A stretch of 64,000 nucleotides of DNA from an uncultured Stomatobaculum sp. (GTDB lineage: Bacteria > Bacillota > Clostridia > Lachnospirales > Lachnospiraceae). Location of the stretch: assembly GCF_937924975.1 (NCBI RefSeq), contig NZ_CALEYG010000028.1, positions 1-64,000 on the forward strand, given 5' to 3'. The position numbers and the translations under genes were made by a program. Under the pieces are notes generated by a model. That model did no database searches. It saw nothing but the letters and a program-made list of their open reading frames with translations, and was not told where the DNA came from. Shown in pieces: positions 25,357 to 33,033 of the stretch. How positions within the stretch are numbered: the stretch's first letter is position 1; each line of letters begins with the position of its first letter.

Positions 25357-26121
25357 ATGACGGTAGAACAACGAAAGGAAAGCTGGAAAAGGGAGGAGGA
25401 AATCGCCCGTATTCATGGATGGGATTTTTCTCATATCCATGGCAGGTATACGGAAGAAGATGATTTGCCGTGGGATTTTGGAAAGATTATTCAGAAATAT
25501 CGAAGCGACAGCATGAAGCTCATGGATATGGAAACCGGTGGCGGAGAGTTTCTGCTTACTTTCCGACACCCCTATGAAAATACGGCAGCAATCGAAGGCT
25601 ATCCGCCGAATGTGGAACTGTGCAAAAAGGTTTTGCTTCCGTTGGGAATTGAGTTCAAAGCGGCGGGAGGAGGAGACAAGCTTCCGTTTTCTGATCAAAG
25701 CTTTGATATTGTCACCAACCGGCACGGAGACTATGACGTTGCAGAACTGCAGCGCGTATTAAAATCAGACGGGTTGTTCCTAACACAGCAGGTAGGAGCC
25801 GAAAATGACCGGGAATTGGTTGAGCTTCTGCTTCCTCAGCTCACAGAAGTACCGTTTCCAAAGCAATATCTGGATGTTAAAACGGCGGAACTTCGCGAAC
25901 ATGGTTTTGAGATATTGGAGAGCGGAGAAGTCCGACGGCCGATTCGTTTCTTTGATGTCGGAGCTCTTGTTTGGTTTGCAAGAATTATCGAATGGGAATT
26001 TCCGGGCTTTTCCGTTGAGAGCTGCTTTGAACATCTGCTTGAAGCGCAGAAAAGCATTGAAAGAGACGGACTGCTGGAGGGGAGTATTCACAGATTCTAC
26101 ATTGTAGCAAAGAAGAAGTAG
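25357..26121 (+). CDS. Class I SAM-dependent methyltransferase, copy 2
   Basis: The second copy of the methyltransferase at 17701, with the same orientation and about 7.66 kb downstream. It is 254 residues and ends in AKKK instead of the longer tail of copy 1. I count eight amino acid differences over the shared part (for example Asn/Ser in KYRxDS, Leu/Pro in FRHxYENT). ATG 25357 is taken for the same reason as in copy 1. Upstream lies an IS3 remnant rather than the ATPase gene found before copy 1. The substrate is unknown. Confidence 0.83.
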   Translation: MTVEQRKESWKREEEIARIHGWDFSHIHGRYTEEDDLPWDFGKIIQKYRSDSMKLMDMETGGGEFLLTFRHPYENTAAIEGYPPNVELCKKVLLPLGIEFKAAGGGDKLPFSDQSFDIVTNRHGDYDVAELQRVLKSDGLFLTQQVGAENDRELVELLLPQLTEVPFPKQYLDVKTAELREHGFEILESGEVRRPIRFFDVGALVWFARIIEWEFPGFSVESCFEHLLEAQKSIERDGLLEGSIHRFYIVAKKK

Positions 26122-26148
26122 AGAATAACGGATTCAAGGAGAAATCAG

Positions 26149-26265
26149 ACGATTGGACCAAAACGCTTTTGTCCGGGGGACACCGTTGCTATCGTGAGTC
26201 TTTCTTCGGGAATGCTGGGAGAAGCTTGGGCGATTCACAAACTACACATAGCAGAAGAAGAGTGA
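26149..26265 (+). pseudogene. S66 peptidase (LD-carboxypeptidase/MccF family) 5' stub
   Basis: A 38-codon frame with AAGGAGA at the right distance, but ACG where the ATG should be. It translates IGPKRFCPGDTVAIVSLSSG then MLGEAWAIHKLHIAEEE and a stop. GDTVAIVSLSSGxLGE is the conserved N-terminus of S66 peptidases, which include LD-carboxypeptidases and microcin C7 self-immunity proteins. The rest of the gene (about 270 codons) is gone. The start codon is lost and the gene is truncated, so it cannot be functional. Confidence 0.6.
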
Positions 26266-26310
26266 TGTACGGAATGGCAGACATTCCGTTAAATCGTTTG
26301 CAACAGAATA

Positions 26311-26358
26311 AGAGAGGCTGTAACCCCAATGTTTTTCAGGGGTACAGCCTCTCTTTTG
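26311..26358 (+). terminator. Terminator hairpin between the S66 stub and the MarR gene
   Basis: AGAGAGGCTGTA.CCCC pairs with GGGG.TACAGCCTCTCT around a short loop and is followed by TTTTG. It was probably the terminator of the lost S66 gene or its operon. Confidence 0.65.
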
Positions 26359-26554
26359 ACCGAATGCAATAATACAACGCAGTTCTTCTCGGGAGCATCG
26401 CTTAGGAGAATCTGCGTACCCGGGCTTGCGGAAATAAAATATCAGTAAGGTACTTGACAATATGATGGGAGAGGATTTATGATGCATATTGTAAGGCACA
26501 TTACAAAATAGCAGCAGACTTGTTGATTTGAAACATACGGAGGTTGATGATAGA

Positions 26555-27376
26555 ATGCATACGAATACAGAGAACAAGAGATTAAATGGTAGCGAGGAGA
26601 AGTGCGGAGGCTGCGGCAGACGTTGCCTGCTGACCGAGCTCAAATGCGAAAGAGGGCGCAGACTGAATGGGGTTTCGGAGCTTGCGCTTGAGGAACATGG
26701 AAGTGCTCAGAGCTGCAAAGGGGAATACGCTGCACACGGTCGTGAGGAGGAGGCCTTGCATGGCGAGCATGGACCGTACGGCGGGCGTGGATTTCAAGGT
26801 GATCATGAAGCTCAGGGCGAGCATGGAGCGCACGGTGGGCGTGGATTTCACGGTGAGCATGAAGCTCACGGCGAACGTGGTACTCACGGATGTCGTGGTC
26901 GCAGAAAGCATGAGGGCGAGGGCCGTCACGGAGAAAGAGCAGGAAGACAACTTCCGTTTGATATCGAAGCCGAGGGAACCAAGGGGCTGTATGCTAGGCT
27001 GCGGGAATGCGGGCACTACCTGTATCATCGGCAGGGGGCTTATGTCGGCCAGGAACGCGTGTTAAAAGAGCTTTCCGAGAACGGCGGGACAATGTCGCAG
27101 AGAGAGCTGACGGAACGCCTGCAGCTACAGAGAGCATCCGTGAGTGAGATTCTAGGTAAACTGGAACTGCGTGCGCTCATCGCGCGAGAGCAGAGCATGA
27201 GCGATCGCCGCTCTCAGGACATCAGCCTGACAGCGGAAGGAAAACGGGCGGCGGAAGAGATTGCAGGCAGGCAGGAAGCGGAATACAATGGCCTCTTTGA
27301 CGAGATTGCGGAAGAAGAGCAGAAAACACTCTATGAATTGCTCGGAAAGCTTCTGGAGAAATGGAGAGAAAAATAA
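26555..27376 (+). CDS. MarR-family regulator with a Cys cluster and His/Gly-rich repeat
   Basis: Residues about 135-273 form a MarR-type winged helix (LYARLRECGHYLYHRQG; LTERLQLQRASVSEILGKLE; ISLTAEGKRAAEEIA). The N-terminal half is unusual: Cys17, Cys20, Cys24 and Cys31 form a CxxCxxxC-x6-C cluster, followed by a His-, Gly- and Glu-rich stretch (about 48-128) with two copies of an 18-residue unit at 70-87 and 88-105, coded by a 54-bp tandem repeat. Ordinary MarR proteins have about 140-150 residues, so 130 residues are extra. The extra part could bind metal. Start ATG 26555 has CGGAGG upstream; a TTG at 26528 is possible. Confidence 0.8.
   Translation: MHTNTENKRLNGSEEKCGGCGRRCLLTELKCERGRRLNGVSELALEEHGSAQSCKGEYAAHGREEEALHGEHGPYGGRGFQGDHEAQGEHGAHGGRGFHGEHEAHGERGTHGCRGRRKHEGEGRHGERAGRQLPFDIEAEGTKGLYARLRECGHYLYHRQGAYVGQERVLKELSENGGTMSQRELTERLQLQRASVSEILGKLELRALIAREQSMSDRRSQDISLTAEGKRAAEEIAGRQEAEYNGLFDEIAEEEQKTLYELLGKLLEKWREK
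26762..26869 (+). repeat. Two tandem 54-bp repeats inside the MarR gene
   Basis: The units 26762-26815 and 26816-26869 differ at only a few positions and are in frame, giving GEHGPYGGRGFQGDHEAQ and GEHGAHGGRGFHGEHEAH. A third partial unit follows from 26870 (GERGTHG). The copy number may vary between strains. Confidence 0.85.
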
Positions 27377-27416
27377 AAGTGACAGGAACATCGCCTTTCC
27401 GAAACGCGACTTAGGG

Positions 27417-27534
27417 GGGCTGCGTTGCATCCGCAGCCTCGGCGTTTCGAGAAGAGTAGGGGTATCACGATTTCGTAAGAAGGGTGTAGGGCAAATCCAC
27501 TGCTTGCTCCTACAATCGAATGAGGAGCAAGCAG
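27417..27534 (+). other. Gene-free stretch with two hairpins after the MarR gene
   Basis: GGCTGCG/CGCAGCC (about 27417-27440) and a perfect 12-bp stem CTGCTTGCTCCT/AGGAGCAAGCAG (27500-27534) lie in the 437-base gap between the MarR and acetyltransferase genes. Neither has a clear T-run. Their role is unknown. Confidence 0.4.
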
Positions 27535-27582
27535 AGCTGTGGTGACTTATTTCCAAACGGAGCATGATAGTGGAAACAAAAA

Positions 27583-27632
27583 CAGAGCGGTCGCATATCG
27601 GGCAAAAGCCCGGAACGCGGCTGCTCTATTTT
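27583..27632 (+). terminator. Terminator hairpin
   Basis: AGAGC.G..CGC..CGGGC pairs with GCCCG...GCG.GCTCT, then ATTTTC. It is in the same 437-base gap. Confidence 0.55.
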
Positions 27633-27814
27633 CGTCAGGAGCGGTCCTCTAAATCATCATGTCCATGCAGTTAGGCAATGTACTCGTTTCCCCAAACCTC
27701 AAGCGCGGCAAGTACGCTCTCAAATATATGTGCAGATCAAGTTGTGATGTAGCGGTGGCGAGTGTAAGATGAAGCTCGGTAGACGGGCGGCCGAGAGAAG
27801 AGGGGGGCATAGAA

Positions 27815-28402
27815 ATGACGGAAAAAGAAAAAATGTTGCAACAGAAATTATATGATGCGAATTACGATAAGGAACTGGGAAAAGACAGAGTTCGCTGCAA
27901 AAGGCTTTGCCAAGAATACAACAATCTCCCGATAGAGGATCTCGATAGGAGGCATGCGTTCCTAAAGACAATACTCGGCGAGAGTGGAGAGAATGTTTAT
28001 ATTGAGCCGGATTTCTGGTGCGATTACGGCTATCGCATTAAAGTAGGTGAAAACTTCTATGCAAATCACGGTCTGGTCATTCTCGATGCAGGCGGTGTAA
28101 GCTTCGGCAATGATGTCTTTATTGCACCGTCATGCGGCTTCCACACCTCCGGTCATCCGATTGATTTTGAGCGTCGCAATCAGGGCCTGGAATACGCTTA
28201 TCCGATCGTTGTCGGCGATAATGTCTGGATTGGCGCAGGGGTACAGGTAATGCAGGGAGTTACGATTGGGAGTAATGTGGTAATAGGGGGCGGCAGTGTG
28301 GTTGTGAAAGATATTCCGTCCGACAGTGTGGCGGTCGGAACCCCCTGCAAGGTCATTCGCCGTATTACCGAGGAAGATGCAAAGAAAAACTGGGACAGAT
28401 GA
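27815..28402 (+). CDS. Maltose/galactoside-type sugar O-acetyltransferase
   Basis: A left-handed beta-helix acyltransferase of 195 residues, in the LacA/Maa family. The N-terminal cap is MTEKEKMLQQKLYDANYDKEL, the catalytic histidine lies in SCGFHTSGHPID, and hexapeptide turns run to the end (VVGDNVWIGAGVQVMQGVTI, VVIGGGSVVVKDIP). Such enzymes acetylate non-metabolisable sugars. The ribosome binding site is weak (AGAGGGGGG at 11 bases). It is followed by a terminator. Confidence 0.9.
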   Translation: MTEKEKMLQQKLYDANYDKELGKDRVRCKRLCQEYNNLPIEDLDRRHAFLKTILGESGENVYIEPDFWCDYGYRIKVGENFYANHGLVILDAGGVSFGNDVFIAPSCGFHTSGHPIDFERRNQGLEYAYPIVVGDNVWIGAGVQVMQGVTIGSNVVIGGGSVVVKDIPSDSVAVGTPCKVIRRITEEDAKKNWDR

Positions 28403-28423
28403 GGTTTGTGGCTGTAAATAAGA

Positions 28424-28470
28424 ACGGCGCTGTCTTACCGATACAAAACGGTAAGACGGCGCTTGTTTTA
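28424..28470 (+). terminator. Terminator of the acetyltransferase gene
   Basis: CGGCGCTGTCTTACCG pairs with CGGTAAGACGGCGCTTG (one wobble) and is followed by TTTTA. Confidence 0.8.
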
Positions 28471-28583
28471 TTTGTGGGGATGAGATCCGGAAGCAATCCC
28501 TGTGAAATGGAGCCGCAAGGGCTTAGTGTTTCCCTGTCAGTTCCATTGTATTAGGAAGAAATAGCTTGATTCGGAAAGAAAAA

Positions 28584-28625
28584 GGAGTCGTTACATCCGA
28601 GGCGGATGCAACGACTCCCTTTTAT
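28584..28625 (-). terminator. Terminator, probably of the lost P5C dehydrogenase gene
   Basis: GGAGTCGTT.CATCC pairs with GGATG.AACGACTCC. T-rich tracts flank both sides (CTTTTT on the minus strand, CCTTTTAT on the plus), so it can work in both directions. It lies just past the stop of the P5CDH fragment. Confidence 0.7.
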
Positions 28626-28640
28626 ATTCGGCTGTCCTTC

Positions 28641-28937
28641 TTATTTCTCACTCATGTAAGGATAGAGGACTGCCGACGAGGGGGAGAAGGCTTTTTTGAC
28701 TGCGTGCGCGCTGAGCCAGCGAAGCATGTTCAGTGTGGTTCCCGCCTTATCGTTGGTGCCGGAAGCTCTTGCACCTCCGAAGGGTTGCTGTCCGACCATC
28801 GCGCCGGTGCACTTGTCATTGATGTAGAAGTTTCCGGAAGCGTTGCGAAGCGCTTTCTCCACCTTTGCAATCACCTGGCGATCCTGTGCGAAGACAGCAC
28901 CGGTCAGAGCGTACGGAGAAGCGGATACTTCTTCGCA
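28641..28937 (-). pseudogene. 3' fragment of 1-pyrroline-5-carboxylate dehydrogenase
   Basis: The minus-strand frame reads SPYALTGAVFAQDRQVIAKV then NFYINDKCTGAMVGQQPFGG and ends TLNMLRWLSAHAVKKAF... This is the C-terminal part of P5C dehydrogenase, the enzyme that makes glutamate from proline breakdown. GQQPFGGARASGTNDKAG is the family hallmark. Only about 95 of 540 residues remain, and upstream of about 28937 the sequence changes to something unrelated. The catalytic cysteine region is absent. Confidence 0.75.
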
Positions 28938-29096
28938 AGCTTGATTACGAGAAGATACCGGAAGCCGATATCAATGTTATAATTACGATTAGTGAAGGCA
29001 TCAGTCCGAGTTTAGGTCGGAAGGGAAGAAGTTGCCCCCTGTATGGATTGAGTTGCCTATGGCGAGACTGTTTTGGGAAACGGAGGAGATACTCTT

Positions 29097-29555
29097 TTGA
29101 AAACACTGGTTGTGTATTATTCCTATTCCGGTATCACTAGAAAATTGGCGGAAGATATTGCCTTACTGACAGACGGAGAATTGCGAGAGCTGAAGCCTCA
29201 AAAGCCGTATTCATATTCTTACAATACAGCTGTGAAAGAAGTAAGGGGAGAGATTGAGAGAGGATACTGCCCGCCGCTTCAAGAAGGGGCAGAGCCTGTT
29301 GGAGATGCAGAGTTGATTTTTATAGGTTCGCCGAACTGGCTGCATACCTTTGCACCGCCGGTGTTGTCTTTCCTTCGGGCTGTTAATCTGAGCGGAAAGA
29401 CCGTAATTCCCTTTTGCACCCACGGAGGCGGCGGTTTCGGGGATATGCCGGAGCGCTATCGAAAAGAGTGTAAGGGCGCTGTGCTAAGGGACGGCATTGC
29501 TTTGAAGGGGGATTACAGCTTTGATGTGTTGGAAGCCTGGATTCGCAGCTTATAA
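29097..29555 (+). CDS. Flavodoxin
   Basis: A 152-residue flavodoxin-fold protein: KTLVVYYSYSGITRKLAEDI binds the FMN phosphate and FIGSPNWLHTFAPPVLSFLR is the second loop typical of the flavodoxin_4-type proteins. The start is TTG at 29097, with CGGAGGAGA eight bases before it. An in-frame TTG 24 bases further up has no ribosome binding site. It is a probable electron carrier. It is monocistronic, with a strong terminator. Confidence 0.82.
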   Translation: MKTLVVYYSYSGITRKLAEDIALLTDGELRELKPQKPYSYSYNTAVKEVRGEIERGYCPPLQEGAEPVGDAELIFIGSPNWLHTFAPPVLSFLRAVNLSGKTVIPFCTHGGGGFGDMPERYRKECKGAVLRDGIALKGDYSFDVLEAWIRSL

Positions 29556-29625
29556 GCGCTATCATTCTTTTGACGAAATAGCTGATGAAGGTACCTCAGA
29601 GAATTGAATGTACGCCGTGAACTGC

Positions 29626-29664
29626 ACCGCAGCAAATGTATTTTCACATTTGCTGCGGTTTTTA
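29626..29664 (+). terminator. Terminator of the flavodoxin gene
   Basis: Perfect 14-bp stem ACCGCAGCAAATGT / ACATTTGCTGCGGT with loop ATTTTC and then TTTTTATT. Confidence 0.9.
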
Positions 29665-29765
29665 TTACCCTTTGAAGCCTTGCGGTAAGCGTAGCATCCT
29701 GAAAAGCAATGGGGTACAATAGGGCTTGATAAAAACAAATTGCCAACCCCTGTCAGGAGAGGACC

Positions 29766-30635
29766 ATGATTCAATATATCTGTAAACAGTGCGGCGCGCA
29801 GCTGGAGCTCGGCAGTGCCGGCGGCTTTCGTTGTTCGTATTGCGGGGCAAGAGCCTTTTTGTCGGATGCCGAATTAAAAGGGAATACGGAATTCCGGAAG
29901 AAGCTGCTGTCCTACTATAAGGCCAAGGCGGATGCGAAGGAGCAGGACTACAGCGGAGACACACTTTGGGAAGAGAACGGCAGTGCAAGTTATCGCATGC
30001 AGAACGGGAAAACGCTGACGCTTTCCTATATGGACCACTATTCCTATCCCGAGCTTGTGTGCTACCTCTGCCGGGAAACAGTGGTTTATGTATTCGATCG
30101 TGAGGAAGGGGCAAATGCCTTTTTGCGGGGGCTATCCCAGCTCGCCTTTCCCGCGGCGGATGTGAAACTGGTCCGCTGTTTTCCGCAGTTGAAGAGCAAA
30201 CTCTACCTGGACGAGGGGAAGCTTGGCCTCATCTATACGCGGAAGCCGTATTTCTACCCGGCGGAGGTATTTGCGCCGTTTGCATCGGAACATTTGGCCT
30301 GGGTCATCTCCCGCATGGAGAATATCTGCTGCGCCCTCGAGTATTCGGAACTGGAGCACGGGAACATCACGGCGGCGAGTCTTTTTATCAACCCGATAAC
30401 GCATGAGGGTATGCTCTTTGGCGATTGGCGAGATGTAAAGAAAAAAGAGAGCAAGCGGGATTTGCGGGATCTCCGGGAGGCGGCGAAGTCGGTTGCGGAA
30501 GATATGCATCACCCGCGGGAGCTGGAATTATTTCTTACCTCGGAACCCGCAGCGGATGCTTACGCGGACTTTGCGGCTTGGGACAAGGTGATTGAGGATG
30601 GCTTTGGCGGCCATCGTTTTACAAAAATGGATTGA
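29766..30635 (+). CDS. Zinc-ribbon protein with a degenerate kinase-like domain
   Basis: I do not recognise a named family. Residues 1-35 form a zinc ribbon (YICKQCGAQLELGSAGGF then RCSYCGARAFLSD). The C-terminal half resembles the C-lobe of a protein kinase: ICCALEYSELEHGNITAASL sits like the catalytic loop (HGN where HRD is usual, Ser where the Asn is usual), and LFGDW sits like DFG. The key Asp and Asn are replaced, so it may be a pseudokinase. It starts a three-gene operon: the stop is 15 bases before the VWA gene. Kinase-like plus VWA proteins occur together in TerY-P type stress systems, but the PurA-like third gene is different. Confidence 0.6.
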   Translation: MIQYICKQCGAQLELGSAGGFRCSYCGARAFLSDAELKGNTEFRKKLLSYYKAKADAKEQDYSGDTLWEENGSASYRMQNGKTLTLSYMDHYSYPELVCYLCRETVVYVFDREEGANAFLRGLSQLAFPAADVKLVRCFPQLKSKLYLDEGKLGLIYTRKPYFYPAEVFAPFASEHLAWVISRMENICCALEYSELEHGNITAASLFINPITHEGMLFGDWRDVKKKESKRDLRDLREAAKSVAEDMHHPRELELFLTSEPAADAYADFAAWDKVIEDGFGGHRFTKMD

Positions 30636-30649
30636 GTCAGGAGGAAATT

Positions 30650-31534
30650 ATGGGGTACGGAAGTTATTCGGCGGCGGATTGGCAGAAACTGAAGAACAGC
30701 AGAAAACTCTCCAACGGGCAGAGCGTCGGAGAGGTCTTTAAGAGAACAGAATGCAACCCGAAGATGGATCCTAAGTTTATCGGCACGCGGGAGTGCTTTG
30801 ACTCGGAGGAACACCCGAATACCACGCCGATTGTGGTCGGTCTGGATGTGACGGCTTCGATGGGCTATCTCGCGGTGGAGCTTGCGACCGGCGCCCTGAA
30901 TGAGTTGATTACCAAGCTCTACTCCACCGGCGCGGTTGAAGATCCGGCGCTCATGTGCGCGGCCTACGGTGATTTTCAGGATAAGTCTCCGCTGCAGGTT
31001 ACGCAGTTTGAATCGGACATCCGAATTGCGGAGCAGCTCTTGGAACTCTATTTTGAAAACGGCGGAAGCGGAGAGGTGGTTCCCACCTGCCTCTGGGAGT
31101 TTTTGGCGAGACACACCAACATTGATGCGATTCGGAAGAGAAAGCAGAAGGGCTTTTTGTTTACCATAGGGGATAATGCGGAGATTCGCAGCGAGTCCGT
31201 GGGAGCTACGGTAGAGCGCGTTATCGGGGATGCGCTTCCGGGGGAAGTGACGAGGGAGAGCCTTTTAAAGGAAGTTGAGGAGTCCTTCCATGTGTTCCAT
31301 ATTATGATAGGGCACGAAAACAAGGGGAATGCGGAACTACTGCCGGGGCACTGCATGGTGCTGGATCGCGAGAGCATTGCCTGCCTGCCGGAAATCATCA
31401 TCAGCACCATTCAGCTCCAAAAGGGCGAGGCGAGGGAGGATGTTCTGGCGCGTTGGGATGAGCTGAACCGGCCGGTCATCAGCGCGGCGCTTGCGCAGCT
31501 CTCGCTGCAGGCGGACGCCGACATTCAGTTATGA
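30650..31534 (+). CDS. VWA-domain protein
   Basis: A von Willebrand factor A-like protein of 294 residues. The metal site reads GLDVTASMG, with D-x-T-x-S where D-x-S-x-S is usual. Before it is a conserved-looking N-terminus (MGYGSYSAADWQKLKNSRK and DPKFIGTRECFDSEEHPNTT). Later GFLFTIGDNAEIRS and HVFHIMIGHENKG look like VWA strands. No signal peptide, so it is cytoplasmic. ATG 30650 with GAGGAAA is chosen over a longer frame overlapping the previous gene. It overlaps the PurA-like gene by four bases, so the three proteins are probably made together. Confidence 0.75.
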   Translation: MGYGSYSAADWQKLKNSRKLSNGQSVGEVFKRTECNPKMDPKFIGTRECFDSEEHPNTTPIVVGLDVTASMGYLAVELATGALNELITKLYSTGAVEDPALMCAAYGDFQDKSPLQVTQFESDIRIAEQLLELYFENGGSGEVVPTCLWEFLARHTNIDAIRKRKQKGFLFTIGDNAEIRSESVGATVERVIGDALPGEVTRESLLKEVEESFHVFHIMIGHENKGNAELLPGHCMVLDRESIACLPEIIISTIQLQKGEAREDVLARWDELNRPVISAALAQLSLQADADIQL

Positions 31535-32844
31535 GAAGCATTGCGGTCATCGGAAAAAATTTCGGAGATGAGGGAAAGGGGCTTGCGACAGCAAGCCTCT
31601 CTCGCGTTCTCGGGAAGCCGCTGATTATTAAACACAACGGCGGCGCGCAGGCCGGGCACACCGTGGAAGATGCGGAGGCTGCTTGGCGCTTTGTACACCA
31701 CCAGATCGGTGCCGGGGCAGAGTACGGGGCACCGACGCTGTTTGCGGAACACTTTATGCCGGATCTCTATCAACTCGGGAAGGAAGTCGCAGACTTTACG
31801 CAGGTTGTCGGCTTTGTACCCTTGCTCTATTCCGAGAAAACAGCGCGCGCTACCACCATAGACGATGTGCTTCTTAACATGGGTGCGGAAGCCGCTCGCG
31901 GCGATGCGCGGCACGGTTCCTGCGGCATGGGCATCGATGAATGCGTGCAGCGAAACCGCGCTGGGTACGGGCTCAGCGTAGAGGAAGTCGCCGCATGGAG
32001 TGAGACAGAGCTCTTACTGCGATTGCGTGAGCTGCGGACACGCTACACGAGAAAAAGAGCGGCGGAGCTCGGCATAGATCGCGAGAACCCGTACTTTGAA
32101 CTGTTGGAAAATGACACAGTGCTTCAAAATTACGTCGCGGAAGTGAAGGCGAACATAGGTCTTCTGACTTTGGTGGATGCAAACCGGGATTGGCTTTCGC
32201 AATTTGAGCATCTCATTTTTGAGAGCGGACAGGGCCTTCTTTTAGACGAGGACTATGAAGTCTATGCGCCGCATTTGACCTCCTCAAAAACAGGGATGCA
32301 TAACCCGGCGCAATTCCTCGAAAAGCGAGGTCTCACCCTGGATGAGGCAATTTATGTGACGCGAAGCTATGTGACGCGCCACGGAGAGGGACCGCTGCCC
32401 AGTGAGACAGAGCGTGACAAGCTCCCCGGTGTCGGAGAGGATCTCACCAATCAGCCGAACGAATGGCAGGGAACACTCCGCTATGCGCGGCATGAGAGTA
32501 TGGAGGCCTTTTTTGCGCCTGTGGAGCGGGATAAAGACTCGGTTCAAATGTTCTCAAGCGCCCGCGATACCAAGCTTTCGATTCTGATTACGCATTTAAA
32601 TGAGACGGGTAATCGACTGTATTTTGTAGAAGGGGATGTTTCGTTTGAGCGGGTGGAAAGGGAAGGAGAGAGAAGGGGGATACGGTGTATACGGATTGAA
32701 AGATTTGAGTTGAAAGATTTGAGCGAATCGGAAATGTTGACACCAAATACGACACCATATAAAATAAGGACAGGGGCAAAAGATGTCAAAGTGGGAAAAG
32801 CTTCTGAGAAGGATTCTGACATTGTCGAAGGACTTGCGTTTTGA
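31531..32844 (+). CDS. Divergent adenylosuccinate synthetase paralog
   Basis: A PurA-like enzyme. GKNFGDEGKG (residues 8-17) matches the GxxWGDEGKG loop with Asp13 kept, and GGAQAGHTV (37-45) matches GGNNAGHTV with the catalytic His kept at 43. FESGQGLLLDEDY and TRSYVTRHGEGPLPSE match the GTP and IMP loops. The TG-RPRR motif is altered (LTNQPNEWQGTLRYARHE). PurA makes adenylosuccinate from IMP, aspartate and GTP. Its neighbours and divergence suggest a special substrate, not housekeeping purine synthesis. The last 30 or so residues read through the hicA promoter, so the true C-terminus may be lost. Confidence 0.7.
   Translation: MRSIAVIGKNFGDEGKGLATASLSRVLGKPLIIKHNGGAQAGHTVEDAEAAWRFVHHQIGAGAEYGAPTLFAEHFMPDLYQLGKEVADFTQVVGFVPLLYSEKTARATTIDDVLLNMGAEAARGDARHGSCGMGIDECVQRNRAGYGLSVEEVAAWSETELLLRLRELRTRYTRKRAAELGIDRENPYFELLENDTVLQNYVAEVKANIGLLTLVDANRDWLSQFEHLIFESGQGLLLDEDYEVYAPHLTSSKTGMHNPAQFLEKRGLTLDEAIYVTRSYVTRHGEGPLPSETERDKLPGVGEDLTNQPNEWQGTLRYARHESMEAFFAPVERDKDSVQMFSSARDTKLSILITHLNETGNRLYFVEGDVSFERVEREGERRGIRCIRIERFELKDLSESEMLTPNTTPYKIRTGAKDVKVGKASEKDSDIVEGLAF
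32737..32765 (+). promoter_or_regulatory. Promoter of hicAB, inside the 3' end of the PurA-like gene
   Basis: TTGACA (32737-32742), 17-base spacer, TAAAAT (32760-32765), 18 bases before the hicA start codon. Confidence 0.65.
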
Positions 32845-33033
32845 CGAATTGCGAAGAGTACTCGAAAGTTACGGCTATGTCATGAAGGCACCGAAAAGAG
32901 GAAGCAGTCATTACACATTTAGGAAACCGGGAAGTAATCCGATTACCATCCCGAAGATGAACCGATTAAGAGAGTGTATGTTGAAATGGTAAGAGATGTT
33001 GTTCTGGGGGATGCACCATATGAAGAGTCTTGA
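32783..33033 (+). pseudogene. hicA: HicA-family mRNA interferase toxin, frameshifted
   Basis: The first 57 codons read like HicA: LRFDELRRVLESYGYVMKAP, then KRGSSHYTFRKPGSNPITIP with the catalytic His in SSHYTF. After PK the frame should continue as EPIKRVYVEMVRDVVLGDAP, which is present one base out of frame (about 32957-33033). A single missing base near 32956 sends the open frame to an early stop after 69 codons. With the base restored the gene would be about 84 codons and overlap hicB by 14 bases, as is usual. The mutant lacks the last helix, so it is probably inactive. Confidence 0.75.

Noticed and set aside
26762..26869. Tandem 54-bp repeats as a CRISPR array
   Set aside because: The units abut without spacers, are in frame, and encode part of the MarR protein.
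27640..27720. Short minus-strand peptide ending VLAALEVWGNEYIA
   Set aside because: It looks like a C-terminal protein piece but has no start and no recognised family; not enough to annotate.
28865..29140. Plus-strand frame between the P5CDH fragment and flavodoxin
   Set aside because: It overlaps the reverse of the P5CDH fragment and the flavodoxin start; the stretch 28940-29080 shows no family I recognise.
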